A DNA stretch of 64,000 nucleotides from Sepioteuthis lessoniana (Eukaryota > Mollusca > Cephalopoda > Myopsida > Loliginidae). Below are positions 31,691-41,505 of the stretch, in pieces (the stretch's first letter is position 1; each line of letters starts with the position of its first letter). The notes under the pieces are model-generated. The model was not told the origin of the DNA. It searched no databases and saw nothing but the letters and a program-made list of their open reading frames with translations. Position numbers and translations under genes: made by a program. The stretch spans positions 77,036,612 to 77,100,611 of the forward strand of contig OY757912.1 of NCBI GenBank assembly GCA_963585895.1, in the 5' to 3' direction.

Positions 31691-31819
31691 GAATTTTCTT
31701 GTTTTTTAAACATATATATATATGTATATATTAAATACATACTAAATATCACTTACACCTCTACACACAATAATATGCAAATATAACATACATAAACACA
31801 CATAAAGCGTTGTACACAA

Positions 31820-31912
31820 TTCTAACGTTCTTGTGACTGTATTTTTTTTATTTCTTCAAAATCTTTCGTTCTCTGCCTGATGATGGTCGTTTATAAGACA
31901 TCATGAAACTTG
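31820..31912 (+). repeat. Hairpin-motif repeat preceding the 5S segment
   Basis: Shares TGTGACTGTATTTTTTT, then GCCTGATGATGGTCGTTTAT and CATGAAACTTGTGG, with 33752-33855. GTC/GAC arms form a hairpin between CTGATGA and GAAA. It resembles a hammerhead but has G where a cleavable base is needed and no stem I. Confidence 0.5.
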
Positions 31913-32028
31913 TGGCCGCCACCCTGAAAACGCCGGTTTTATTCCAATCACCGAGATTAAGCAGCGTCGAGCCTGGTCAGTACTCTGATGAGTGACCACC
32001 TGGGAATACCAGGTGCTGTAAGCATTTT
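31905..32028 (+). pseudogene. 5S rRNA-derived segment
   Basis: Order and spacing match animal 5S rRNA: GGCCGCCACCCTGAA, then ATTAAGCAGCGTCGAGCCTGG (A box region), TCAGTACTCTGATGAGTGAC, ACCTGGGAATACCAGGTGCT (C box region) and GTAAGC. The 5' third is diverged, as is the internal ATCTCG region. A SINE-D follows within about 15 bases. It may be a 5S pseudogene or the 5S head of a composite SINE (SINE3 type). Confidence 0.85.
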
Positions 32029-32039
32029 ATACCAGACAT

Positions 32040-32285
32040 TGGCATAAGGATTAGAGTATTCACCAATGGCTAGGGAGGCCTGGGTTCAATCCCAGGTCGA
32101 CTCAAAAAAATGCTACCTGATGCCTCCTTGCTTAACGCTCTGCATTATAAGGTACAGATCTAGGGTAAAGTGGAGCAATCCAGGGAATGGAGTAGCGCCC
32201 CCCAACACCTTGGTGTAGTAGCTATCGAAAAGGAAGCCTTCAGGTAATCCTCAACTACGGTCACCAACTTTACTTTTACTTATTA
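32040..32285 (+). mobile_element. SINE-D copy behind the 5S segment
   Basis: ATTAGAGTATTCACCAATGG head, TGGGTTCAATCCCAGGTCG B-box, AACGCTCTGCATTATAAGGT, AGCAATCCAGGGAATGGAGT, and ACTACGGTCACCAACTTTAC followed by TTTACTTATTA. Confidence 0.9.
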
Positions 32286-32385
32286 TTACATAGTAGCGTT
32301 CTCACAGATATTGATTACTCTCCAAATTATATCCCACTTGGTCTGCCACAAACCAACGAAGTGAGATAGTGACAACTAACACTGC

Positions 32386-32388
<3 letters not shown>

Positions 32389-32442
<54 letters not shown>
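32389..32442. repeat. (TA)n microsatellite
   Basis: TA tract. The sequence 32443-32714 after it is AT-rich with ATTTTAAAA phrases and nothing assigned. Confidence 0.95.
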
Positions 32443-32445
<3 letters not shown>

Positions 32446-32731
32446 CATATCATTTGATCGTAGATACCGGTATTTTTAAAATACTAAACAAGTTAGTAGA
32501 ATAGAATTATAGTTAAGTTTATACTACTACATTCCATTACTGTTCTGTCTTAACTAGATTCCTAAAAAGTTCATATTGAAAATTTTAAAAATAATTTAGA
32601 ATTCAAAATTTTAAATGAAATTCTTTTAAAAATTTTCAAACCGAAAATATGTTTTTTATTAGTAAATAAAAAAAATTATACCGAAGAACAAACGGAACTA
32701 ATTATCAATGGAATTACCTATCCTATATTGG

Positions 32732-33015
32732 CCCGTGGTGTAGTCGTTATCGTCGTAGGAAATGGACACGCCGACACGAGTTCAAATCCTGGACGAGACT
32801 GATTGCATTTCACATAGCACTAATACCCTTGGGAAAGGTATGAATCCAATTATTCTCCCTCCAGCTATGGGTAAATAGTAGGACAGACTATGTTCTTCAG
32901 CCTTGGTGAGGCAACTAGTTTAGGAGAAGGAAAACTCTGAATTCAAACCTGTTAAACTCCGCTTAAAAATTGACCTTGTGTCATATCCTGCCCGAGCGGA
33001 GGGGTTGGTAAATAG
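32732..33015 (+). mobile_element. SINE-C, intact copy with 17-bp target-site duplication
   Basis: Perfect direct repeats TACCTATCCTATATTGG at 32715-32731 and 33016-33032 delimit a 284-base element. Pol III A-box TGGTGTAGTCG and B-box GAGTTCAAATCC lie in a tRNA-like head with CGTAGGAAATGGACACGCCG between. Then ACTCCGCTTAAAAATTGACC and the CATATCCTGCCCGAGCGGAG tail, ending GTAAATAG. Reference copy for the family. Confidence 0.95.
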
Positions 33016-33054
33016 TACCTATCCTATATTGGAAGATTTTCTTAGCTGCGATAT

Positions 33055-33205
33055 ATATATATTGTCATCCACAGACAGATCTGTTTCGTTCTATCAGAAC
33101 TCATCAGTGTGGCTAGACAGGCTAGATTCCCGAAGCTGGGATCGGTCCCGGTTGACTGAAACGCCAAACGAAGATCCTACCACTCAGCCACGAGGAAACT
33201 AGCCC
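33055..33205 (-). mobile_element. SINE-H: tRNA-headed SINE ending in a hammerhead ribozyme
   Basis: Reads on the minus strand from about 33205: head TCCTCGTGGCTGAGTGGTAG (A-box GGCTGAGTGG), then a B-box-like GGGACCGATCCCAGC. CTAGCCTGTCTAGCCACA then leads into the ribozyme at 33119-33063 and a TATATA tail. A pol III head directly coupled to a hammerhead tail is the design of the schistosome Sm-alpha element (established knowledge); sequence identity with it is not claimed. Decayed sisters are at 29335-29485 and 29121-29168. Confidence 0.8.
33063..33119 (-). ncRNA. Hammerhead ribozyme, canonical (in SINE-H)
   Basis: All parts fit on the minus strand. Stem I strands CCACA (33112-33108) and TGTGG (33073-33069). 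Core CTGATGA (33107-33101). Stem II GTTCT-GAT-AGAAC, a perfect five-pair hairpin (33100-33088). GAAA (33087-33084). Stem III ACAGATCTGT (33084-33075), fully self-complementary. Cleavable base C at 33074, giving a GTC triplet. Outer helix TGTC (33119-33116) with GACA (33066-33063) across an internal loop. Predicted cut between 33074 and 33073. Confidence 0.9.
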
Positions 33206-33370
33206 CAGCGAAGTAAATTTCAAATGGTTATGAATCACAATTGTTATTGTTTACATATTTCCGCTGAACGGCTACCGAGAGCTCGATTCATACGAAGAGC
33301 CTCGCATATACGCTAATGGAAACACAATTTTCTCATTTGCTAGAGTGCTCAACCCTACAGGGGTAGAGGA

Positions 33371-33372
<2 letters not shown>

Positions 33373-33420
<48 letters not shown>
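33373..33420. repeat. (TA)n microsatellite
   Basis: TA tract. The 33206-33372 stretch before it has no recognised content. Confidence 0.95.
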
Positions 33421-33424
33421 TGAA

Positions 33425-33880
33425 GAGTGTATATTTAGGAAGTAAATTATTAGACGACCAAAAGTATGGTCGAAAGCGCTTGGGCATAAGATATGGTACA
33501 ATTCCTTTACCATCTAAATCCCGACACAAGAAAAATCACAAGGAGTCTTTAGAAAAGAAAATTAAAAATAATAAACAGACAGTATTCCATCGTCTTTAAC
33601 AAAACTTGCTTGAATATCTACCTTCACATACACATACACTATATGCCACCCACACATACACACACGCAACTATGGCCCACACAAACACACGCATACACCC
33701 ACACACACTCACACACTTATAATCACACGGAAAGATTCCCACAAAAAACCAATGGGTTTTGACTGTATTTTTTCGATCTTCGATTCATTTCATTTTGTTA
33801 ACAGCCTGATGATTGTTGTTTTGTAAAAGACTCCATGAAAACTAGTGGTCACAGTCTAAATTCCATGGCATTATGAATAT
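33425..33880 (+). repeat. Unknown element: basic ORF tail, CA-rich tract, hairpin motif
   Basis: A lysine-rich C-terminal-like frame (to the stop at 33597-33599: GRKRLGIRYGT, KSRHKKNHKESLEKKIKNNK, TVFHRL) follows a GACGACC...GGTCGAAAGCGCTTGGG hairpin. Next comes a CACA-rich tract (33620-33720), then TGACTGTATTTTTTC and a CTGATGA...CATGAAAACTAGTGG hairpin. Parts recur at 31820-31912 and at 46170-46370. It looks like the 3' end of a retroelement of unknown class. Confidence 0.45.
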
Positions 33881-33891
33881 AAATATATAAA

Positions 33892-33898
<7 letters not shown>

Positions 33899-33949
<51 letters not shown>

Positions 33950-33950
33950 T
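33899..33950. repeat. (TA)n microsatellite
   Basis: Left border of the decayed copy of the 4.4 kb ribozyme element. Confidence 0.95.
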
Positions 33951-33954
33951 GTAA

Positions 33955-34200
33955 TTTGATGGAAACTCAAACCTGGTTAAGTTGACATTATAAATTTATT
34001 TCGGTGGAGAATATTACTATACTCTCGGTCCCGTCAGATGACTTTTTACATGCTATACTTTAAGTTGCAGAATAGAAAAAAAACCTGCAAAGGAATAAGT
34101 GATGTAACAATAGCCAAACATCGAGCACTCTCATAGATTCATATGATATCCCTTATATATTCTATAAAAGAATAATCCACATCCACTGTCTTCGGACACA
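33955..34200 (-). mobile_element. Decayed inverted copy of the 4.4 kb hammerhead element
   Basis: Shares a CTGGTTAA, TAAATTTATAAT, AGTCATCTGA and AATAATCCACA.CCACTGTCTT block order with 4304-4490. The hammerhead core has changed (CTGACGG for CTGATGA) and stems carry mismatches. Bounded by (TA)n tracts at 33899-33950 and 34220-34278, as in the first copy. Confidence 0.75.
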
Positions 34201-34211
34201 TGACTGGATAT

Positions 34212-34219
<8 letters not shown>

Positions 34220-34278
<59 letters not shown>
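34220..34278. repeat. (TA)n microsatellite
   Basis: Right border of the ribozyme-element copy, and directly next to a LINE fragment. Confidence 0.95.
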
Positions 34279-34279
<1 letters not shown>

Positions 34280-34472
34280 TGATGTACTCTTATGAACCCC
34301 CACACATGGCCGTGCAAAAGCAGGACGACCAGCACGAACATACATTCAGCAACTATGTGAGGATACGGGATACTGTCCGGAAGACCTGCCTGAGGCGATG
34401 AACGATAGGGAAAAGTGGCGAGAGAGGGTCAAGGATATCCGTCTACCAGCACGACATGATGATGATGATGAT
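34280..34472 (+). mobile_element. RTE-like LINE 3' end, copy 5 (very short)
   Basis: Plus strand: CCCCCACACATGGCCGTGC, the EDLPEAMNDREKWRERVKDI coding end, and a (GAT)n tail at 34458-34472 that passes into (TA)n. Less than 200 bases survive. Confidence 0.85.
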
Positions 34473-34559
34473 GTATATATATATATATTGAGTGCAAGAG
34501 ATAAATGCCTTCATTATCGTCTGAAAACTATAAACAAATGGCAGCGATTAATATGTACA

Positions 34560-34582
34560 TACATACATGCATACAAATACAA

Positions 34583-34616
<34 letters not shown>

Positions 34617-35092
34617 GTGTGTGTGGGGGTTTAAATTATAACCCATTGAACCTTACTTAAAACGAAATGTATAACCATTAACCGTAAAAAAGAAACAAAT
34701 TTCTCCTTAATACATCTAAAGAGCCTGTCAATAGACCGGTGAAATAAATTTATAATGAAGTCTATTCATTAATATACTCGTATAATAACTGTATTTAGTT
34801 TCTTTTGTACTTTATGGTTTATACGTTGTATTTCAGTGTGTTTTGTTTTGTTTTGTTTTTCTTAATAAGACTGGCAGCTCCTAAGGTTTGGCTCAATGCT
34901 TAAATTACTTACTGTCCAGAAATGTAGTTATCGGAGAGTACACGACCCAAGTGTTCACTATTTCCGGGCCTACAATGAATGATAAGTATGTAGAGGTATC
35001 TAATGGTAAGGTCATTAATGCAAAATGAATGCAACCAGTAACAATTATGCTAAAAGATATGGAACATATTGTGATATATAGATAATTATTAG

Positions 35093-35165
<73 letters not shown>

Positions 35166-35335
35166 GAGAGAGAAAGAGAAAGAGAAAATAGAGATTATCC
35201 TTAACCTAAATTTTATGAGGAAAAAATTGCTCAAGCTTTTTCACTTGGGCCTGCAAACTGAACATGTAACTTAAATAGAATTGTGAAATTATATTTTCGT
35301 TTACCTCGTGCACACACACACACACACACACACAC

Positions 35336-35385
<50 letters not shown>
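34560..35385. repeat. Microsatellite-rich stretch
   Basis: (AC)n 34581-34608, (TA)n then (GA)n 35094-35175, (AC)n and (TA)n 35312-35385. A 3' half of the 4.4 kb hammerhead (GTGAAATAAATTTATAATGA) is at 34742-34761. The rest is unassigned. Confidence 0.75.
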
Positions 35386-35389
<4 letters not shown>

Positions 35390-35639
35390 AATAAAAATGT
35401 GTCCGCAGCTAAAAAACTTATATCATTTTAAAGTGTTAGGACTTCGAGACTTCAACAAGTCAATGCAAATTTTCGATACATTTTTATCAATAGACTCGAC
35501 GCTTTTTGGCAACAGTTTTTCACAAAACCTGATTCTGCTAATGCAGCCCTTCTATACACAGCTGGTCCGGCTTCGTCCGACAAATTATTTTTTTCATAAA
35601 CGGAAAATGCATTTCACAGATAAGTTATGAAGGCTTGCA

Positions 35640-35955
35640 GGACAATAGAAAACTAAAATAACGGAGCCTCACAATGAACATCTTGGTAATATTGAGTAAC
35701 CATTCATTGCCATTACTTCCAGAACCACTCAGACCCTGAATGACTGTATTTGCCAGAGTACAGTCCTTGGGGAAAATGGTTATATTTAAAATTTATTTAT
35801 ATTCGGTAGGACTCTATAAAATAAAAATATAAACTCTTAAAAAGCAACTGCTCAAAAATATAAGTATAAACGTACAGTGAGCATGAATACCTAATCTCTT
35901 GACATAAAATAACCCTAGACGGGTTGATCTGCCGTTGAAGTAAAACTTTTCCCCA
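35640..35955 (+). mobile_element. Element E copy (degraded)
   Basis: Retains GGAGCCTCACAATGAACATC, CATTCATTGCCATTACTTCC and a tail ACATAAAATAACCCTAGACGG. Upstream 35386-35639 carries a 77-residue frame with no recognised domain. Confidence 0.5.
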
Positions 35956-36734
35956 ATCAATGACAATGAAAGGAAATTCATGATTTGGTTTTTTCATTGA
36001 TCATCTAATTCTGGCCAAGAGGTAGATAATCGCTTATTTTCTGGCAAAAAATTCTGATTCTACACCAGCCTCGTTTTGAGCACAGAGTTAATTAAAAGGG
36101 TAGTCATTGTTTTTTTGTTTTTTATCTTCCTGCCGTTTGCATTTTAGAAGTTAATTATAGACATATCATCCTCAGGCTTGGCAGGTGTGTTGTTGTCGAA
36201 TTTGTTAGTTATGCTTGCGTGAACAACAGAAACTATGTTGTTCATTTTTACAAAGAGAAAGAACAGACAGTAAAAAAAACATAATCGGTAAGAACGTTTT
36301 TTTAAATTGTAATCATTTAGTTATTTTTTTTCTTTTCTTTTCTTTCTTTCTTTCTTTCTTTCTTTGCTTGACGCTATTGAAAGAAATAAAGCATTTTAAA
36401 GTAAAATTTTCTTCTATTACTTTTGTTCTAAATAAATTCTAAATATTTTTTCTATTCGTTAAAATTAAGTAGGGTTTTATTTGGATGACTATTCCAAAAT
36501 TTAAATTTACTTTCATTAATAAATTACAATTTATTCACCTCGGAGAAATCAATCTTCAACCTCTCAGATTCTGTCTATTCGTCGGATCATTCTACGAATG
36601 CCATGAAAAATCTCGTTTGCAGATTTTTCTCAGGCTCTTAATTCCAAGCACAGAGGAAGTGTAACATATCGACCGTTGACAGTATATGAGCTGAGGATTT
36701 CTAAACAGGATATTCCACAAATGTATTCAATATA
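35956..36734. other. Unassigned AT-rich stretch
   Basis: Has a (TTTC)n run at 36330-36364. No gene or known repeat recognised. Confidence 0.45.
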
Positions 36735-37290
36735 TGGTTGGTTGGGTTTTATGGCATATCAACCTTTGTAGGTTATTTAACGCCAAATCCATTTTTATAT
36801 AAATAATCAGTTCTATTAAAAACTATTCAGGTTAGCATGAGCACACAGTTTAATTGTCAAAAACATTTCTATTTCAAACTATTCAGTTTATTAAAACTGT
36901 TATATACAACAATTCAGTTTAGTGTAAATACAGTTTCAATGTAAAAGAACAGTTTTATTTCAAATAATTCAGTTTAGCATAAGCACACAGTTTAAATGTA
37001 AGTAGGATTTAATTGTCAAAAACATTTCTAGTTAAAGCTATACAGTTTAGTCATTAGTTTTATTTAACCCATTGATTGGTCCCTCTCAGGTGCTACCACG
37101 CCGGGCCGGAGTGGACCTGGAAGCAATAGCAATGAGGGGGTTCTCCGTATTCCCCAAAGCCCCAGCATTACTGGGACCTCACCATCAGACTGTTAAGTGT
37201 CATATCCAGGACACTCATTGGGGGGATCTTACCCCTCTGCAGAGTTGCAGTCAGTGTATTCTACAGCCCCAGCCTACTGAGCAACAGTGT
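36735..37290 (-). mobile_element. Element E, full copy
   Basis: Minus-strand copy with both ends: tail TGGTTGGGTTTTATGGCATA at 36735 and head CTGTAGAATACACTGACTGC at about 37255. The GGGCCGGAGTGGACCTGG and CATATCCAGGACACTCATTG blocks are clear. Confidence 0.78.
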
Positions 37291-37309
37291 ATAAAAGGGG
37301 GCAACGGAA

Positions 37310-37700
37310 ACGTATCACGTGAATTGAGAAGCAGAAGGAAAACTAGTAGGCGTTTTGAATATTATATAAGCACACAGTTTCCATCCCACATGACAGGCGG
37401 TCAATCAAGAAAAGCAGTTAGATTTAGAGAGCAGTCAGCGAGTGCCTAGATGGAGGTGCGATGAGCACCCCCTCCAACTTCGGCTGAGAAGCAGAAGTAC
37501 TAAGTAGAGCTCTGAATATAGAATCACAACGGGGGTGGGGGTAAGAAGACGTGATATCAAATATAGCAGTCCTGTGTCCGAGTCCTTCGTCTCTTTCTCT
37601 CTTGTAGTATTTCGACCCTTTCAAATAATAAAAAAGAGAGTTATATTTCTGAAAAGAAATGTATTAAGGTCTCTTTTTTTCCTTTATTATGATATTCAAC
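37310..37700 (+). repeat. Dispersed repeat F, second copy
   Basis: Shares GAAGCAGAAGTACTAAGTAG, ATATAGCAGTC, CTTCGTCTCTTTCTCTC and the AATAAAAAAGAGAGTTATATT segment with 21165-21500. Possible LTR fossil. The adjacent 37701-38440 is unassigned. Confidence 0.45.
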
Positions 37701-38449
37701 CGAAAAATGGTGCAAATACTTTCTTGAAAATGGTCTTCCCAAAGAAACTGTTACTTCCATAAAACGCTTTCAGCAGATACGAAGGTCATGGTTCACTTAC
37801 CTGGTGGTGACCCCGATTTCTTTGACATTGTCACTGGAGTCTTGCAAAGAGACTCATTGGAACTATTTCTATTTATAATCTGTTTGGATTATGTACTACG
37901 AACGCCAATAGATGTAATGAAAACATAGTCTCACGGTTATAAAAAAAAAAAGTCCAGCAGCAGACATCCTACAGAAACTATTCTTGATGCAGGCACGGCC
38001 AACTAGTAAATACAGCCCCACAAGTAACATTAAAAGGCTGATACTAATAAAAAAATTATGTTATCTTTTTGTTTGTGCACAATCTTTTATAATTACATTT
38101 CTGAAGAAAAAGAAAAAAAATCAGTTTGTGTCTATAAACAAAACAGACCGTATAGGTGATTGAAAATCATAAAAGCAAAGTAAATCACAGCCGTTTATAA
38201 TTCGTCGATTTAAAATACAATGAGTAAATATGGATTTTAACGTTGAAAGGAATAAAAATAACGTCTGATAAATTCTACCAACATGATTATATCATTTTCT
38301 CTGTCGAGTTCTTAAAGTTAATTATCTTTTTAGGTTAATTTCATATGCGGCTATCAACTGGTTACTTTATTTATTTGTTTTTTTACATTATATCGGCCTG
38401 TTAGAAATTAGCCTGTTAATGTAATATGGGGGACGTATTTACTATCTGC

Positions 38450-39190
38450 CCATGGTGCAAACTATGCACATGATCTAGTGCTTCTAACAAAAACAGCTCC
38501 TTTAGCTAAATTTTTACTGTATTGCTTGGAGCAAGCAAAAAGAAGCCTTGGGCTTTACGGGAATTAAGATAAAACAGAGATCATGCGTTCTAATCAAAAT
38601 GGTGCCATCTCCTCATTATATCGAGCCTCTGAAATTAATAGACTTGATCATATAGCATGGTAGCAATATCTCATCTACAGAAAGCAATGTCAACATATGC
38701 ATAGATAGGGAATGGACTGTTGTTTACAGGTTAGTGACAAAATAGAAATCTTACATCTGATAAAACAAAACTAGAATTCTTCCACGTTATAACTGTGTCA
38801 GTAATACTGTATGGTCGCACTACTTCGTCTTGAACGAGGCGCTTGGATAAAAAGAAAAGCTAAGGGGGAACGATTCATACATGCTGAGTGTTGCTTTAAA
38901 GCAGAACCTGATAAACAGCAGCTGAACAGGTTGCACTACTTCGTCTTTAACGAGGCGTTTGGATGAAAAAAAAACATAGTGGGAACAATACATACATGCT
39001 GAGTGTTGCTTTGAATTAGAACCTGACAAAACAGCAGATGGACAGCCACTTACCTCTCATGTTACGCTCAATCAAATTAAAAAGAGCAAGATACGCAAGG
39101 CATTCTTGGAAAAGTAAGGACGAACTCAACAACTACGTGCACCGAGAGGTTATTACACATGTGTACCGTTGTGGAACTGAAGAGGCTTTA
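38450..39190 (+). mobile_element. Older LINE relic with a 114-bp internal duplication
   Basis: Plus-strand traces of the same ORF region as the RTE-like copies: LEQAKRSLGLYGN, KTEIMRSNQNGAISSL, VSVILYG-like, and RARYARHSWKSKDEL. Much more diverged than the other copies. A direct duplication covers 38818-38931 and 38934-39041, each with ACTACTTCGTCTT.AACGAGG and ATGCTGAGTGTTGCTTT. Confidence 0.7.
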
Positions 39191-39669
39191 GACCTTCATT
39201 GTGACTTCGCTGAGGTAACAAGTTGACAAAAGCGAGACTCTTAAACATACACCAAAGATTTATTTACAACTTGATAGGAAGTAACCACTGGGAGAAAGAA
39301 AGGGAATATCGAAACATGAGACGACCGTCGACTAGACAAAACATCATAGTGAGAAAGAGAACCTTAAATTTTTTTTCCTGGTACAAACATGCTGATACAC
39401 TGGTTCGCGTAATCTAACGCCCCCTTTGGAGAGTGTCCCCCCGTCCAAATTTGGGCTCGTAAACTTTATTCTCTTACGTATTCGTGGCTAGAGTTCTACT
39501 GAAAAAAAAAACCCCAAAAACAAAAAAAAAAAATGGCCTAACACTTGAGGTGAGTTGTGTTTTTCTGTTTCTCCTCTTCGATCAGATGATATCCCATAAC
39601 CAACATGACATTAATCAGTAACTATGCCACACAACAGCATTTATTAGCTTTTAAGTTTTGACAGTGCTG
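39191..39669. other. Unassigned stretch
   Basis: No recognised content; an A-rich run at 39500-39532. Confidence 0.4.
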
Positions 39670-39679
39670 TCTATTTTGT

Positions 39680-40590
39680 ATTACTATTTCATTACTTGGA
39701 AATTTCTTTTCTATTATTTTTTTATTACTATTTCATTACTTGGAAATTTCTTTTCTATTATTTTTTATTACTATTTCATTACTTGGAAATTTCTTTTCTA
39801 TTATTTTTTATTACTATTTCATTACTTGGAAATTTCTTTTCTATTATTTTTTATTACTATTTCATTACTTAGAAATTTCTTTTCTATTATTTTTTATTAC
39901 TATTTCATTACTTGGAAATTTCTTTTCTATTATTTTTTATTACTATTTCATTACTTGGAAATTTTTTTTCTATTATTTTTTATTACTATTTCATTACTTG
40001 GAAATTTCTTTTCTATTATTTTTTATTACTATTTCATTACTTGGACATTTCTTTTCTATTTTTTTTTATTACTATTTCATTACTTGGACATTTCTTTTCT
40101 ATTATTATTTATTACTATTTCATTACTTGGAAATTTCTTTTCTATGATTTTTTATTACTATTTCATTACTTGGAAATTTCTTTTCTATTATTTTTTATTA
40201 CTATTTCATTACTTAGACATTTCTTTTCTATTATTATTTATTACTATTTCATTACTTGGACATTTCTTTTCTATTATTTTTTATTACTATTTCATTACTT
40301 AGAAATTTCTTTTCTATTATTTTTTATTACTATTTCATTACTTGGACATTTCTTTTCTATTATTTTTTATTACTATTTCATTACTTGGAAATTTCTTTTC
40401 TATTATTTTTTATTACTATTTCATTACTTGGACATTTCTTTTCTATTATTATTTATTACTATTTCATTACTTGGAAATTTCTTTTCTATTATTTTTTATT
40501 ACTATTTCATTACTTGGACATTTCTTTTCTATTATTATTTATTACTATTTAATTACTTGGACATTTCTTTTCTATTATTTTTGATTACTT
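39680..40590 (+). repeat. 43-bp minisatellite, about 21 units
   Basis: Unit order: TTATTACTATTTCATTACTT, then GG(A/C)-type ATTTC, then TTTTCTATTATTTT. Units differ mainly at one site (GGAAAT or GGACAT, occasionally AGAAAT or AGACAT) and at a T/A in the T-run. The first third is nearly all A-type; the second half mixes A- and C-types. Because 43 is not a multiple of three, each plus-strand frame cycles through all phases, and all are nearly free of stops, giving overlapping 98-227 residue hydrophobic frames that I regard as artefacts. Confidence 0.95.
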
Positions 40591-41195
40591 ATTAAATCCA
40601 GTTAGGTCTACTTTGTACAAGAGAATGGAAGGATTCCGTTGTCATATTATTCAATTATCACTGACGATAGTTTGTTGCTTCGAAAATGTATTCACTCGAC
40701 TGTCTCTCTTGCTTATCAATCGTTCCTATATTTTCTAAGATGTTTAGATCTGACCTGTTGGCTGGTCACAGATAAAACTTTTTTAAAAACTTGCTGTTAA
40801 ATGTTGCAAAATATTTGAATATTATCCTGCTAAAAGAGTAACTAAACTTCTGAGCCAAACACCTAAAATAAAATATCCGGATGGTATTATCTACTGAATT
40901 TATATGGATTTTACAAGCATATTTCCATTTCCCAGCTATTTCAATTATTTTTAGAATATAAATATCTTCTTTAGTTTTATATATTTTTCAGTTTTATATA
41001 TTTTATTAATTAAAATAAACAATTATAATTAATTTGCACACATTTACATGCTTTCAAGTTTTTCAATATAATTCTAACGTTTACGCAAATGGTTTCAAAC
41101 AACAATTTCTATTTGATAATAACCATTTGTTTGCACGCTGTTATATGGCTTCAAGTAACTAAGGATAATATCAATAATGCTCAGTAAACGGGAGA
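40591..41195. other. AT-rich stretch with element-E-like body
   Basis: 40591-41030 unassigned. 41030-41170 resembles the AT-rich body of element E on the minus strand (CCATTTGTTTGCACGCTGTT), without head or tail. Confidence 0.45.
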
Positions 41196-41403
41196 AATTC
41201 CTTGGGGTAATGGCTAAGGTGCTGAACTGTGACGACATAATAAGCGAGTTTGAATTCTAGTCGAGTGATAATGTTCACTTTTGAACTTATGCTCTTAGGA
41301 AAGGTAAACGAGTTCGAATTCAAGTCGAGTGATAATATTCACTTTCGAACTTATGCCCTTAGGAAAGGTATGAATTCACTTATTCGCCTGGACATGGGTT
41401 AAA

Positions 41404-41441
<38 letters not shown>

Positions 41442-41505
41442 TTCCACTACATGGTTGGATTTTCTCAATCAATCACCCACGAAGGCTGATATCCCGTTAA
41501 ACAAA
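41196..41505 (+). mobile_element. SINE-A-like copy with internal duplication and (ACT)n
   Basis: Head CCTTGGGGTAATGGCTAAGG, then the segment CGAGTTTGAATTCTAGTCGA to AGGAAAGGTA is present twice in tandem (41251-41310 and 41309-41371). A (CTA)n run (41405-41440) follows at the place where other copies have ACCACTACT. The tail is GCTGATATCCCGTTAAAC. Confidence 0.65.

Noticed and set aside
31880-31990. CTGATGA within the 5S-like segment (31984) as a ribozyme core
   Set aside because: It is the normal 5S sequence position TGGATGGGAGAC, diverged; no GAAA or stems follow.
39658-40595. Hydrophobic frames up to 227 residues resembling a membrane protein
   Set aside because: They are the three phases of a 43-bp minisatellite and exist only because the unit lacks stops.
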